A stretch of 64,000 bases of DNA from positions 186,001 through 250,000 of the forward strand of contig CAVSWH010000015.1 in the NCBI GenBank assembly GCA_963731625.1. The letters run 5' to 3'. Under the pieces are notes generated by a model. That model was not told where the DNA came from. It saw only the letters and a list, made by a program, of their open reading frames with translations, and did not search any database. The position numbers and the translations under genes are program-made. Source of the stretch: PALSA-555 sp963731625. Lineage in GTDB: Bacteria > Actinomycetota > Acidimicrobiia > IMCC26256 > PALSA-555. The first letter of the stretch is position 1. Every line of letters starts with the position of its first letter. This document shows positions 51,029 to 60,106 of this stretch, one piece after another.

Positions 51029-51790
51029 TCAGAGCAGCGTGAGGCCGCCGTCGACGGCGAGCACCTGCCCGGTGACGTAGCTCGCGTCGCCCGACAGGAG
51101 GAACACGGTCGCCGACGCGACCTCCCACGCGCTGCCCTGGCGGCCAAGCGGCACCGGTGTGCGCGCCCGCCCCGGGCGTCCCCGCGTGGCGAGCCGGCCG
51201 AGCGGCGTGTCGATGAGCCCGGGCGCGACGACGTTGGCGCGCACGCCCCGGCGCGCGCCCTCCAGGGCGACGTGGCGACACAGGCCGAGCAGGCCCGCCT
51301 TCGAGGCGTCGTACGCGGGGATCCGGCTGCCGGGCTGCAGTCCGGCGACCGAGCTGATGAACACGATGGCGGCGCCCTCCGCCAGGCGCGGCATCGCCGC
51401 CTGCGCGACGAGGAAGTGGGCGCGCAGGTTGACGGCGAAGGTGGTGTCCCAGTCGCGTGCGCTCGTGCCCGCCAGGCCGGCGCCGCGACCGATCCCGACG
51501 TTCAGGACGAGGCCGTCGATGTCGCCGGCCTCCTCGACGAGGCCGGCGCAGGCGTCCGCCTCGGCGACGTCGGCGACGACCACGCGGGCCTGCCCGCCGT
51601 CGCGCGCGACCCACGCGGCCGTCTCCTCCGCCGCGGCCGCGTCCCGGTCCGCGCACACGACCGCGGCGCCCTCGCGTGCGGCGAGCACGGCGGTGGCGCG
51701 CCCGTTGCCGACCGGCGCGTCGGGATCGTCGGAGGGTTGCGTCCCGGCGCCGACGACGAGGACGCGCCGGCCGGCCAGCCGATCGCTCAC
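51029..51790 (-). CDS. Short-chain dehydrogenase/reductase (SDR)
   Basis: A 253-residue classical SDR. The cofactor motif is VLVVGAGTQPSDDPDAPVGNGRATAV, longer than the usual TGxxxGIG, with an insertion, as in some alcohol/steroid-type actinobacterial SDRs. Then VCADRDAAAAE, LVLNVGIGRG (NNAG replaced by NVGIG), VFISSVAGLQ and YDASKAG (YxxxK). It starts at a GTG that overlaps the stop of the CMD gene (GTGA). It converges tail-to-tail, one base apart, with the SRPBCC gene. Confidence 0.85.
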   Translation of the reverse strand: MSDRLAGRRVLVVGAGTQPSDDPDAPVGNGRATAVLAAREGAAVVCADRDAAAAEETAAWVARDGGQARVVVADVAEADACAGLVEEAGDIDGLVLNVGIGRGAGLAGTSARDWDTTFAVNLRAHFLVAQAAMPRLAEGAAIVFISSVAGLQPGSRIPAYDASKAGLLGLCRHVALEGARRGVRANVVAPGLIDTPLGRLATRGRPGRARTPVPLGRQGSAWEVASATVFLLSGDASYVTGQVLAVDGGLTLL

Positions 51791-52347
51791 CCGCCGAACC
51801 CCGGGACGCCGTCCTCGCGCTGCACGCCGAGGGAGTTCAGCGTGAACGCGACCATGTGGTACTGCCCGACGAGCATCACGACCTCGATCAGCTGGCGCTC
51901 GTCGTAGCGCGCGGCGAGCTGCTGCCAGGTCGCGTCGCTGACGCAGCTGTCGTCGTGGAGCTCGTCGGCGGCGCGCAGCAGCGTCGCGTCGAAGGCGTCC
52001 CAACCGGACGCGTCGGCGCCGGACCGGACGCGTTGGATCTCCTCGTCGCTCAGCCCAGCCCGCGTGGCGATGAGGACGTGCTGGCCCCACTCGTACTCGG
52101 ATCGGCACCGCCAGCCGGTGCGCAGGATCAGCAGCTCCCGGTCGCGGGCGGGTAGCTTGCCGGCGAGCAGCTTGCCGGCGAAGGGGACCCAACGGCGGAA
52201 CAGCCCGGGGTGGCGGACGAGCGTCGTGAAGATGTGGGCCGCCGGCCCCGCCGGCATGGTCACCGACCCGAGCAGCTCCGTGGTCTCGGGGGTGCGCTCC
52301 GCGTCGGTGAGCGGCGCGAGGCGCGGCGAGGACGGTCGAGTCGTCAT
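51787..52347 (-). CDS. Carboxymuconolactone decarboxylase/AhpD-like family protein
   Basis: A 186-residue helical protein of the CMD/AhpD family. AARDRELLILRTGWRCRSEYEWGQHVLIAT carries the usual motif, with Glu-Tyr-Glu-Trp-x-x-His where AhpD has CxxC-His; the redox Cys pair is absent (CRSEYEWGQH), so it is of the non-redox, decarboxylase-like type. A second helix is VVMLVGQYHMVAFTLNSLG. A GTG three codons upstream is an alternative start. It is coupled to the SDR by a 4-bp overlap. Confidence 0.85.
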   Translation of the reverse strand: MTTRPSSPRLAPLTDAERTPETTELLGSVTMPAGPAAHIFTTLVRHPGLFRRWVPFAGKLLAGKLPARDRELLILRTGWRCRSEYEWGQHVLIATRAGLSDEEIQRVRSGADASGWDAFDATLLRAADELHDDSCVSDATWQQLAARYDERQLIEVVMLVGQYHMVAFTLNSLGVQREDGVPGFGG

Positions 52348-52442
52348 AACGGTCACGCTACCGACGGCCCGCGCGCGGCGCCCGGGCCGACGGGCGGGCC
52401 GCGCCGGTGCGAGGATCGCGGGACCCCTCGACGGAGCGCGAC

Positions 52443-53604
52443 TTGACGACCGACGATCCCCGACGCCTCGCCGTGCGCGAGTGGCTCGCCGCGCACCCCG
52501 AGCCGAGCGGCCGGGACCTCGCGCGCGCCGGCTACGTGGTCCCGCACTGGCCGGCCCCGTACGGGCTCGACGCCGAACCCGAGCACCAGCTCCTCGTCGA
52601 CGAGGAGCTGACCGCGGCCGGCGTGCGCCGACCGCTCAACCCGATCGGCATCGGCTGGGCGGCGCCCACGATCCTCGTCGCGGGCACGGCCGCGGAGCAG
52701 GACCGGTTCCTCTGGCCGGCTCTGTCGGGCGAGGAGTTCTGGTGCCAGCTCTTCAGCGAGCCCGACGCCGGTTCGGACCTCGCCAGCCTCACGACCCGTG
52801 CCGAGCGGGACGGGGACACCTACGTGGTGAACGGGTCGAAGATCTGGACGACGCTCGCGCACCACGCCCAGTTCGGGATCCTCCTCGCCCGCACCGACCC
52901 GCACGCCGAGCGGCACCGCGGCATCTCCTACTTCCTCTGCCCGATGGACCTCGCGGGGATCACGACACGGCCGGTCGTCGACATGACCACCGCGCACTCG
53001 TTCTGCGAGGTGTTCTTCGAGGACGTCCGTCTGCCCGCCGACCTCCTCGTCGGCGAGGAGAACGACGGCTGGCGCCTCGCGCGCGCCACCCTCGCCAACG
53101 AGCGCGTGTCCCTGTCGAGCGGCGGCGCGCTGTGGGGCGCCGGGCCGTCCGCCCGCGACCTCGTGGCCCTCATCCGGGCCCGCGGAGGCCTCGGCGACTC
53201 GGTCGCGCGCCAGCGCCTCGCGGCCCTCTACATGGAAGGCGAGGTGCTGCGCCTCATCCAGCTGCGGACGCTCGCGTCGCGGCTGGCCGGCCGTGCGCCC
53301 GGTCCGTACGCGTCGGTGCAGAAGGTGCTCTCCGACCAGCACGGCCAGCACGTCATGGGGCTCGCCAAGGACCTGAGCGGCACCGACGGGATGCTCGCCG
53401 GGTCGGGGCCGCCGGGCGGCCTGGCGCCGCGCGCGGAGCGGACCGACCGAGATCAACTTCGCGGCCGACCTCGTGCCGGGCGTCGACCCCGTATGGCACT
53501 ACGGGTTCTTGTTCTCCCCGGCGCTCACCATCGGTGGCGGCACCTGGGCGGTGCAGCGCAACATCATCGGCGAGCGCGTCCTCGGCCTCCCGCGCGACCC
53601 GTGA
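52443..53604 (+). pseudogene. Acyl-CoA dehydrogenase with a 4-bp duplication frameshift near the 3' end
   Basis: The main frame reads as a complete acyl-CoA dehydrogenase to about residue 335: VPHWPAPYG, CQLFSEPDAGSDLASL, YVVNGSKIWTTLAHHA, FCEVFFEDVRLP, GLAKDLSGTDGML. At 53441 the tandem GACCGACC shifts the frame. Removing one GACC gives AERTEINF and a normal C-terminus FLFSPALTIGGGTWAVQRNIIGERVLGLPRDP (in two pieces), which contains the family's WAVQRNIIGERVLG. The stop is then 53602-53604. The unshifted frame runs past 53670 as low-quality Arg/Pro sequence. Start TTG at 52443; GTG 52407 is an alternative. Confidence 0.8.
53441..53448 (+). repeat. GACC tandem duplication causing the frameshift
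   Basis: GACCGACC in the acyl-CoA dehydrogenase gene. One copy restores the frame exactly and gives family-consensus residues on both sides. This is a slippage-type site, which could be a fixed mutation, reversible, or a consensus error. Confidence 0.6.
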
Positions 53605-53620
53605 CCGGCGCCGCCGCGCC

Positions 53621-54724
53621 TCAGGCGGTCAGGCTGGCGATCGTGACGGGGGCGCCCCGCTCGGCGCTCCGGTAACCCGCCTCGACGACCTCGTGGGCGT
53701 GCACCGCGTCGTCGATCGTCGGGCTCGGGGTCGCCTGCGACCGCAGCGCCGCGGCGAAGGCCCGGTACGCGAGGTACTGGTAGACGAAGTACTCACGGTC
53801 GGGGTCGAGCCCGTCGGCCGCGAACGTGGCGCGTCGCAGGGCGGTCACGTCCACGTGCTCGACCGGCACCCGGTCGCGCTTCACCAGCAGCGAGTCCTCG
53901 GGTGCGCCGATGACGAAGTCGGTCGTCGCCTCGAGCGCGGCGGTCTCGAAGAACACCTCGAGGCGGCGCTCCTCGCGGTCACGCACCCCGTTGAACACCG
54001 AGGTGATGCTCCCGACGACGCCGCTGGCGTGCTCGATCGTGGCGACGGCGACGTCCTCGACGTCGAAGCCGAACACGCGTCGCGTGACGGCCGAGACCCG
54101 CTGCACCGGCCCGAACAGCCAGCAGGCGAGATCGCACGAGTGGATCGAGTGCTCGAGCAGCGCGCCGCCCCCGGCCACCGACCGGTCGGAGCGCCAGCTC
54201 GTGTGCCCGTCGACGATCGCGCCCGTCGGCCAGAACTGGTCGTCGCGGAGCACGTACGCCATCGGCGCCCCGAACTCGGCGTCGGTGAGCCAGGACCTGA
54301 CCTGGCGGATGATCGGATGGAAGCGCGACTGGAACCCCACCTGCGTCGGGATCCCGGCAGCCCGGATCGCGTCGGCGATCTCCCGCACGACCGCGAACGA
54401 GGGGGCGAGCGGCTTCTCGGCGAAGAGCGGCTTGCCCGCCGCGGCGGTCGCGAGGATGAGGTCGCGGTGGAACCGGGTCGGGGTCACCACCGCCACGGCG
54501 TCGACCTCGGGGTCGGCGATGAGGTCCACCCCGGACGTGTACCGGCGCGCCACGCCGCCGACGATCGCCGCGACGGTGTCGATCCCGGTGTCGTCCGGGT
54601 CGGCGGCGGCCGTCACAGCGGCGACGCCCTCGTCGGAGAGGAACCGCAGCGCCGCGGCGTGGGCCCGCGCGATCGAGCCGCACCCGATGATCCCAACCCG
54701 GAGCGGCTCGGTCGTCGACGACAT
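53621..54724 (-). CDS. Gfo/Idh/MocA-family oxidoreductase
   Basis: A 367-residue NAD(P)-dependent dehydrogenase. LRVGIIGCGSIARAHAAAL is the nucleotide-binding Rossmann motif; VAVVTPTRFHRDLILATAAAGKPLFAEKPLAPSF holds the EKP catalytic Lys; the C-terminal domain has GGGALLEHSIHSCDLACWLFGPV, with the catalytic HSIHSCD, and VFGFDVEDVAV. Members oxidise sugar or inositol substrates or related acids. The substrate is unknown. It ends 16 bp from the acyl-CoA dehydrogenase stop and is convergent with it. Confidence 0.9.
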   Translation of the reverse strand: MSSTTEPLRVGIIGCGSIARAHAAALRFLSDEGVAAVTAAADPDDTGIDTVAAIVGGVARRYTSGVDLIADPEVDAVAVVTPTRFHRDLILATAAAGKPLFAEKPLAPSFAVVREIADAIRAAGIPTQVGFQSRFHPIIRQVRSWLTDAEFGAPMAYVLRDDQFWPTGAIVDGHTSWRSDRSVAGGGALLEHSIHSCDLACWLFGPVQRVSAVTRRVFGFDVEDVAVATIEHASGVVGSITSVFNGVRDREERRLEVFFETAALEATTDFVIGAPEDSLLVKRDRVPVEHVDVTALRRATFAADGLDPDREYFVYQYLAYRAFAAALRSQATPSPTIDDAVHAHEVVEAGYRSAERGAPVTIASLTA

Positions 54725-54881
54725 CGGCGCAGTCTCGCGTGCCGGCGACCACCCCGATCGAGCCGCGAGCGAGGGCCCCGGCACGGCCGCGTCGCCCGAC
54801 GCACACGCGCCGGGCGGTGGTGAGCCTGGCGGACCTCGCGGTGCGCGACGGCGGCGCGATCCCGTGGGTAGCGTGGGTGGT

Positions 54882-55202
54882 GTGACCGGCGCCCGCACCT
54901 TCGAACCTGACCCGACCACCGGCCGCGCGGCCGACGAGGACGCCTTCTCCGACGAGGAGCTCACCGCGCTCGCGCTGGCGGCCGACCCCGACGCGACGAT
55001 CAACGACGACGCCGTCTCCTTGTGGGACGTCACCGGGCAGCCCGACGGTGGGTCGCTGCCGACGTGGTACATGCCGGCGTGGCGGGCGGTCCGGATCCGG
55101 TCCACGTGGCGTCGCGCCGTGATCTTGCTCGTCATCGTCGCGTTCGTCGTCATCAACGCCTACGGGCTCTGCAGCACCTACGGGCGGGTCGGCTTCGGCT
55201 GA
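54882..55202 (+). CDS. Small single-helix membrane protein
   Basis: A 106-residue protein with a GTG start. The acidic N-terminus (ADEDAFSDEELTALALAADPDATINDD) is followed by WYMPAWRAVRIRSTWRRAV and one transmembrane helix, VILLVIVAFVVINAYGLC. It ends a few residues later. The Trp/Arg cluster before the helix suggests N-in topology. Not recognised; similar small proteins are common in actinobacteria. Confidence 0.6.
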   Translation: MTGARTFEPDPTTGRAADEDAFSDEELTALALAADPDATINDDAVSLWDVTGQPDGGSLPTWYMPAWRAVRIRSTWRRAVILLVIVAFVVINAYGLCSTYGRVGFG

Positions 55203-55209
55203 CACCGGC

Positions 55210-55887
55210 TCAGCCGAGGTCGATCACCATCGCCTGCAGGTGGAGGCGCTCGCCGGTGCGCGTGCGCAGGCCCTGCACGACCGGGACCCCGCCGTGGCGC
55301 CGGAAGCCGAGCGTCTCGAAGAAGGCGATTGCCGCGGCGTTCTCCGGCATCGTCTGGAGATGACAGCCCCCGACCCCGAGCTCGCGCAGGCGGGCGAACC
55401 ACGCGGCGACGAGCTGGCGGCCGGCGCCGAATCCCCGGGCGTGGGGGAGCAGATCGATGTGGAGGTGCGCCGGCCAGCGTGGGTCGCTGAACTCGAGGTC
55501 ACGCACGTCGACGCGGCGTGAGGCGACGTCGACGACGACGTCGCCGATCCCACGCCAGACGACGCCCGCCGTGCCCGGTCGCCACAGCAGCCCGCGCCGC
55601 ACGATGTGGCGGCCGATGACCTTCCCCGGGTTCCAGGCGCGCCGACTGTCGACGCAGCCGAGGAGGTAGCCGGCCACCGCGCCGTCGACCTCGAGCACGA
55701 GCGCCGACTCGGGCTCGCCGTCGGTGTAGTAGCCGCAGAACATGTCGGCGAAGCTCGGCTCGTCGCGCCACTGCCAGTCGATCGGCTCGCCCATGTAGCC
55801 GGTGCGGTAACAGACGTCGCGCACCGCGGCACGGTCGCTCGCCGCGTACGGCCGGACGACGAGCGCGGCGGGGGCGGGTCGACCCAT
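55210..55887 (-). CDS. GNAT-family N-acetyltransferase
   Basis: A 225-residue acetyltransferase. LVVRPYAASDRAAVRDVCYRTG is the usual first strand and helix; SALVLEVDGAVAGYLLGCVD is the central strand pair; HIDLLPHARGFGAGRQLVAAW is motif A with the acetyl-CoA pyrophosphate loop (RGFGAGRQL); CHLQTMPENAAAIAFFETLGFRRHG is motif B. The GADP-type N-acetyltransferase of peptidoglycan or glucosamine groups is similar in size. Its substrate is unknown. The next upstream gene on the same strand ends one base before it. Confidence 0.9.
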   Translation of the reverse strand: MGRPAPAALVVRPYAASDRAAVRDVCYRTGYMGEPIDWQWRDEPSFADMFCGYYTDGEPESALVLEVDGAVAGYLLGCVDSRRAWNPGKVIGRHIVRRGLLWRPGTAGVVWRGIGDVVVDVASRRVDVRDLEFSDPRWPAHLHIDLLPHARGFGAGRQLVAAWFARLRELGVGGCHLQTMPENAAAIAFFETLGFRRHGGVPVVQGLRTRTGERLHLQAMVIDLG

Positions 55888-56184
55888 CTACTCCCGGTGC
55901 CGGCGCCGGTACCGGACGGTGGCGAGCGCGGCGACGATCGCCGCGCCGGTGAGCCCACCGATGATCACGCCGCTGCGCAGCCGGACCCGCGACCGGCTCC
56001 GATCCGGCTCCTGCTCGACGCTCTCGATGTCGTCGAGGTACAGGCGCTCCTCGTCCAGCGTGATGTGCGCGCCATCGTCGGCGTGGTCGCGGGCCACCCG
56101 CTGTTGGAGGTGCTCGCGGAACACATCGGGGCCGACGCCCTCGGGGACGTCGCCCTCCACGTGCTCGAGCTCGAAGTCGTCCAT
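55888..56184 (-). CDS. Small membrane protein with one C-terminal helix
   Basis: A 98-residue protein. The N-terminal 65 residues are acidic and soluble (MDDFELEHVEGDVPEGVG, ITLDEERLYLDDIESVEQE). A single helix, SGVIIGGLTGAAIVAALATV, follows and then RYRRRHRE. Unrecognised. The stop is immediately followed by the GNAT start, so they are co-translated. Confidence 0.6.
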   Translation of the reverse strand: MDDFELEHVEGDVPEGVGPDVFREHLQQRVARDHADDGAHITLDEERLYLDDIESVEQEPDRSRSRVRLRSGVIIGGLTGAAIVAALATVRYRRRHRE

Positions 56185-56301
56185 CCGCCATCCTCGACGC
56201 GCCGCGTCTCGCGTGGGCGCGCATTCCTACCAGCCTCGGGTCGCCCGTCACGGCGCCCGGCTAGGGTCACCGGACCAGACGCGCGAGGTGAGGGGTGGGG
56301 C

Positions 56302-57000
56302 ATGCCCGACGCGGCGTGGCTGCCGGACCCGACCGGCCGCTTCCAGTACCGCTACTGGGACGGGGCGCAGTGGTCGGCCGCGGTGAGCCGGCAGGGCTCA
56401 CAGGAGACCGACGCGCTCTCGACCCAGCCACCGCCGCCCGTCGCGGCCGCCGCACCGCCGCCCCCGCCGGTGGGCGGGGCGACCGCGTCGCCGGCGCCGC
56501 CGCCGTGGCCGGGCACGTCGCCGGGTTGGTCGCCGGCGCCGCCGACGCCGTGGTCGTCACCGTCGCCCGGCGCCGCGTCGGCCGGCCGCGCCGACTGGAG
56601 CACGGCGTTGCGGGTGGGTGTCCTCGTCAGCGCGGCGGTGCTCCTGCTCGGCTCCTGTCTGAACTGGGTGAAGGCCAGCGCGGGCGGGTTCACGGTGACG
56701 CGGGGTGGGCTTAGCAGCGACGGGCGGATCACGCTCGCCATCGCGATCGCCGTGGCCTTGATCTTCTTGCTCGCCAGCCAGAAGAGCCTCGTCGCCGCCC
56801 TCACGATTGCCGGTGGGGTCATCGCCGCCGGGACCGCGTTCTACGACATCGGCAACATCAAGCACCGGGCCTCCGACCTGTCCACGAGCACGCTGTCCGT
56901 GACCGCGACCATCGGGATCGGGCTGATCCTCTGCGCCGTCGCGAGCGTCGCGCTCGTCATCGCCGGCGTGTTCTGCGCGGCGGAGTCCCGCCGCGGCTGA
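56302..57000 (+). CDS. DUF2510 membrane protein with Pro-rich linker
   Basis: A 232-residue protein. The N-terminus is the DUF2510 motif, AAWLPDPTGRFQYRYWDGAQWSAAVSRQG. A Pro/Ala-rich linker (about residues 45-100) follows. Then come four hydrophobic helices: LRVGVLVSAAVLLLGSCLNW, ITLAIAIAVALIFLLAS, AALTIAGGVIAAGTAFYDIG and IGIGLILCAVASVALVIAGVF. DUF2510 is a short aromatic module found near the ends of actinobacterial membrane proteins; function unknown. Divergent from 56184 and convergent with the zinc-ribbon protein. Confidence 0.85.
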   Translation: MPDAAWLPDPTGRFQYRYWDGAQWSAAVSRQGSQETDALSTQPPPPVAAAAPPPPPVGGATASPAPPPWPGTSPGWSPAPPTPWSSPSPGAASAGRADWSTALRVGVLVSAAVLLLGSCLNWVKASAGGFTVTRGGLSSDGRITLAIAIAVALIFLLASQKSLVAALTIAGGVIAAGTAFYDIGNIKHRASDLSTSTLSVTATIGIGLILCAVASVALVIAGVFCAAESRRG

Positions 57001-57018
57001 GCCGCGTTGGATCCCTCG

Positions 57019-57798
57019 CTACTGGCTGGGCGGCGGCGCCCCGTTCGGCGCGAAGGAACGGCCGTTCCACGTATAGGTGACGTCGTCGGACCCCGACGGG
57101 CAGCAGAGCGGATCCGTCGGCGCGAACACCTCGTAGTCGACGACGAACGCACCGTTGCCGCTGTGCACGAGCACGCACCCCATGTGCGTCTGCGTCGAGT
57201 CCGTCCCGATGAAGCCGTCGTCGTGCCAGAAGAACACGAGGCAGGGCGGATGGTTGACCGACTGGTCGAACCCGCTCACCGCGGTGAGCATGCCGCCGCT
57301 GCCGTCCGGGATCGAGCCCATGTCCCCCTCTTGGAACCCCGACCCGGTCTGGGGGTCCTTCGTCTGCGAGAGCGTGTCGGCGATCTGGGTCGCGCTCGGG
57401 GTGGCGGCGGCGGGCGCGGTCGGCGGGGGAGTCGGCGGGCTCGTCGACGTGGTCGTCGTGACAACTGTGCGCGGGCTCGAGCCCCCCGAGGTGAGCACGA
57501 CGACGAGGACGACGACGAGCACGATCACGAGGGCGCCGAGTCCGCCGATCCACCACACGCGCCGGTCGGTCCCCCCTCCCGCCGGCACGCTCGGCGTGAC
57601 GCCCGGCGGCGGGGGCGGTGTCGGGGGCGGTGGCGGCGCACCCGGGGGCGGCGTGACGCCGACGGGGCTCGTCATCTCCGCGTCGCCCGGTGGCGTCGTG
57701 GGCCGGCCACCGGGCGCGGTGGCGACCGGCGTCGCGCACGACGGGCAGAACTTCGCGCCCGGCTCGAGCTCGTAGCCGCAGTGGTGGCAGGTGGCCAC
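57019..57798 (-). CDS. Zinc-ribbon and Pro-rich single-pass membrane protein
   Basis: A 259-residue protein. The GTG follows GGAAGGATCGAC. The N-terminus is a zinc ribbon, CHHCGYELEPGAKFCPSC, followed by a Pro-rich linker (residues 30-95), one transmembrane helix WWIGGLGALVIVLVVVLVVVL and an extracellular Ser/Thr linker plus a globular domain with several Cys (DPLCCPSGSDDVTYTWNG). Zinc-ribbon membrane proteins of this plan are common in actinobacteria; role unknown. Confidence 0.75.
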   Translation of the reverse strand: MATCHHCGYELEPGAKFCPSCATPVATAPGGRPTTPPGDAEMTSPVGVTPPPGAPPPPPTPPPPPGVTPSVPAGGGTDRRVWWIGGLGALVIVLVVVLVVVLTSGGSSPRTVVTTTTSTSPPTPPPTAPAAATPSATQIADTLSQTKDPQTGSGFQEGDMGSIPDGSGGMLTAVSGFDQSVNHPPCLVFFWHDDGFIGTDSTQTHMGCVLVHSGNGAFVVDYEVFAPTDPLCCPSGSDDVTYTWNGRSFAPNGAPPPSQ

Positions 57799-57937
57799 GT
57801 CGATCCTTCCGGTCACCGGGCGCGGCAACTCTACGGCCGGTGTCACCGCACCATCGGCGCCGGCGCGTCGACGCGGGGAGGGCGACCCGTCGACGGCGGG
57901 GTTGACGGTCGGTCGCGGTCCGGGCAGCCTCCCTGCG

Positions 57938-58459
57938 GTGACGCCACCGGACGCGCGCGAGACGCCGCCCCCGCTCCGGGTGCCGCGTCCCGAGGAAGCG
58001 GAGCCCGCGGACGAGATGACGATGGCGCGCGGGTGGGTCACCCACCTGCGCGAGAGCGCGATCTTCAAGCTGGAGGACCTCGACGAGACCCAGCTCCGCT
58101 GGCAGCCGACACCGACGGCCAACTCGCTCGGGGCCATCGTCGTGCACCTCGGCTACATGGAGCGCCTCTGGGTCCGGGTGTTCTTCGCCGGTGAGTCGAT
58201 GGACATGACGTGGCGCCAGCACATGTTCGAGGTCCCCGGGGGCTGGTCCGTCGACGACGTCGTGGCGTTCTACCGCGACGAGACGCGCCGGGCCGACGCC
58301 GTGCTCGACGCCGCGACGTCCTTCGACCTCGCGGCCGTGACGGAGGCACGCCCCACGACGCTGCGTTGGGTCGTCGGCCACGTGCTCGAGGAGACGGCGC
58401 GCCACGTCGGGCACATGGACATCACCCGCGAGCTGCTGGACGGTCGAACGGGGCGCTAG
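57938..58459 (+). CDS. DinB-like/DUF664 family protein
   Basis: A 173-residue four-helix-bundle protein. The metal-binding His positions of the DinB/DUF664 fold are visible: GAIVVHLGYMERLWVRVFFAGE and VVGHVLEETARHVGHMDITRELLDG. This family includes mycothiol-dependent enzymes (maleylpyruvate isomerase-like and mycothiol S-transferases), which suits a mycothiol-producing host; the actual reaction is not known. The GTG start sits in a spacer from the zinc-ribbon gene, which is divergent. Confidence 0.8.
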   Translation: MTPPDARETPPPLRVPRPEEAEPADEMTMARGWVTHLRESAIFKLEDLDETQLRWQPTPTANSLGAIVVHLGYMERLWVRVFFAGESMDMTWRQHMFEVPGGWSVDDVVAFYRDETRRADAVLDAATSFDLAAVTEARPTTLRWVVGHVLEETARHVGHMDITRELLDGRTGR

Positions 58460-58555
58460 GCCCGCCGCCGGCCGTCACCTCGACCGGTTCACGGTGACGC
58501 CGTGCCGATCGTTGACGTGACGGCGGCCCCGACCGTCTGCGGAGCAGGCGCGCCG

Positions 58556-58804
58556 CTAGCCGTCTTCGGGGATCGCCTCCCACCACTGGCACCACCAGTC
58601 GGAGCCGACGAGGATGCGCAGCTTGGGGTGCCAGCAGTATGAGATCTCGGCCGTGTTCTCGAGGTAGTAGCGGCAGTTCTCGCACTGCTCCTCTCCGGAC
58701 GGCTGGCCCTTGAGGACGGCGTTGTCCGCGAGATGGCGCAGCTCGATCGCGAGCTTCTCGTCGATCTCCTTCGGTTCGGGCTCCGGGATCACGTAGTCGG
58801 CCAC
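58556..58804 (-). CDS. Small Cys/Trp-rich protein, possible zinc or Fe-S binding
   Basis: An 82-residue protein. The N-terminal half is a charged helix (EPKEIDEKLAIELRHLADNAVL); the C-terminal half has CENCRYYLENTAEISYCWHPKLRILVG and DWWCQWWE: Cys-x2-Cys, Cys-x-His and Cys-x2-Trp-Trp, a compact four-Cys metal site that resembles high-potential iron-sulfur-like or zinc-ribbon miniproteins. A GTG three codons upstream is an alternative start; the chosen one has AGGTAGGG at better distance. Divergent from the P450. Confidence 0.65.
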   Translation of the reverse strand: MADYVIPEPEPKEIDEKLAIELRHLADNAVLKGQPSGEEQCENCRYYLENTAEISYCWHPKLRILVGSDWWCQWWEAIPEDG

Positions 58805-58897
58805 TGTCGCCACCCTACCTGCGCGCCCCCGCGATCGGCCGTGCCGGGCGCGGCGCGATCGTGCACAATCGGGCGGCGTGCGAACGCCGCGACCGTC

Positions 58898-60106
58898 ATG
58901 AGCGACCCCTTCGACCCGTACGCGCCAAGCTCGGCTGACCGCTACGACGCGATGGCGCACATCCGCGCCGGCGGAGGCGTCGCGGAGACCGCGGCCGGCC
59001 ACTACGTCGCCACCGCCGACGGCGTCGAGGCGGGCCTGCGCGACGTCGACCGCTTCGTCGGGTCGTTCATCGACACGAGCGGCCTGCCCGAGGACGACAT
59101 CCCCATCTCGGCGATCCCGGAGCCGCGCCACGGGCCGATCCGCCGCGTCATCAACACGGTCGTCGCTGGCCATCGCACGGCGCAGGCGGACCCGTTCATC
59201 CGCGACGAGGCCCGCCGGCTCGTGGCGTCGGCCCTCGCGCGCGACCGGTCCGACGGGCAGGTCGACCTCGTCGCGACGGTCGTCGACCCGCTGCCGTCGA
59301 CCGTGATCGCGCACATGCTCGGCGCCCCGATCGAGGATCACGAGCGGTTCGGCACCTGGTCGGACGAGCTGCTCGACGCGCAGAGCGGCGGGGAGCCCCG
59401 TGGCCTCTACGACACGCACCCCGTCTTCGGCGCCTACATCCAGGGCCTCATCGAGCAGCGACGCGCCCTCGACGACCCGCCCGACGACGTCATCACGCGC
59501 TTCATGGTCGCCGAGGTCGACGGCGCGCCGCTCTCGGACCGCGCCATCTGCACCCAGACGATGAACCTGATCATCGCGGGCAACGAGACGACCCGGAACC
59601 TCATCGGCAACTGCTTCCTCACCCTCGCCACCGACGCCGACCTGTACCGGCGGCTCCGCGCCGACCGGGCCCTCGCGGCGGTGATCGTCGAGGAATCGCT
59701 GCGTCACGACTCGCCCATCCAGGTGCTCGCCCGGGCCGTGCTCGCCGACGCCGAGATCGCCGGCGTCGGGCTGCGCCGCGGCGACCGGATCGTGTTCGGC
59801 CTCGCCTCCGCGAACCGGGACGACGCCCGCTTCGCGGCGCCGGCCGACTTCCGCACCGACCGCCCACGTCCCCGCGAGCACCTCGCCTTCGGGACCGGGC
59901 CCCACGTCTGTCCCGGCGCGTCCCTCGCCCGCCTCGAGACCCTGGCGGTCCTCGGTGCGTTCTGCGACCACGTCGCCGCGTTCCACCCCCTCGACGGCTT
60001 CGTCCCGGTCCCGACCCCGGTCTTCTGGGCGCTCGGCCAGCGGGCGCTGCCCGTCGTCCTGTCCCCGGCGCCACCCGACGACGGGCGAGCCGCCGAGGTT
60101 GAGTAG
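58898..60106 (+). CDS. Cytochrome P450
   Basis: A 402-residue bacterial class I P450. The I-helix oxygen motif is LIIAGNETTRN (AGxET), the K-helix is EESLRHDSP (ExxR), and the heme loop is FGTGPHVCPGASLAR with the axial Cys. The length is normal. Substrate unknown; no ferredoxin or reductase gene adjoins. It is divergent from the small Cys-rich gene. Its stop lies inside the TGAGTA-N5-TACTCA palindrome, which then sits 35 bp before the next gene. Confidence 0.95.
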   Translation: MSDPFDPYAPSSADRYDAMAHIRAGGGVAETAAGHYVATADGVEAGLRDVDRFVGSFIDTSGLPEDDIPISAIPEPRHGPIRRVINTVVAGHRTAQADPFIRDEARRLVASALARDRSDGQVDLVATVVDPLPSTVIAHMLGAPIEDHERFGTWSDELLDAQSGGEPRGLYDTHPVFGAYIQGLIEQRRALDDPPDDVITRFMVAEVDGAPLSDRAICTQTMNLIIAGNETTRNLIGNCFLTLATDADLYRRLRADRALAAVIVEESLRHDSPIQVLARAVLADAEIAGVGLRRGDRIVFGLASANRDDARFAAPADFRTDRPRPREHLAFGTGPHVCPGASLARLETLAVLGAFCDHVAAFHPLDGFVPVPTPVFWALGQRALPVVLSPAPPDDGRAAEVE

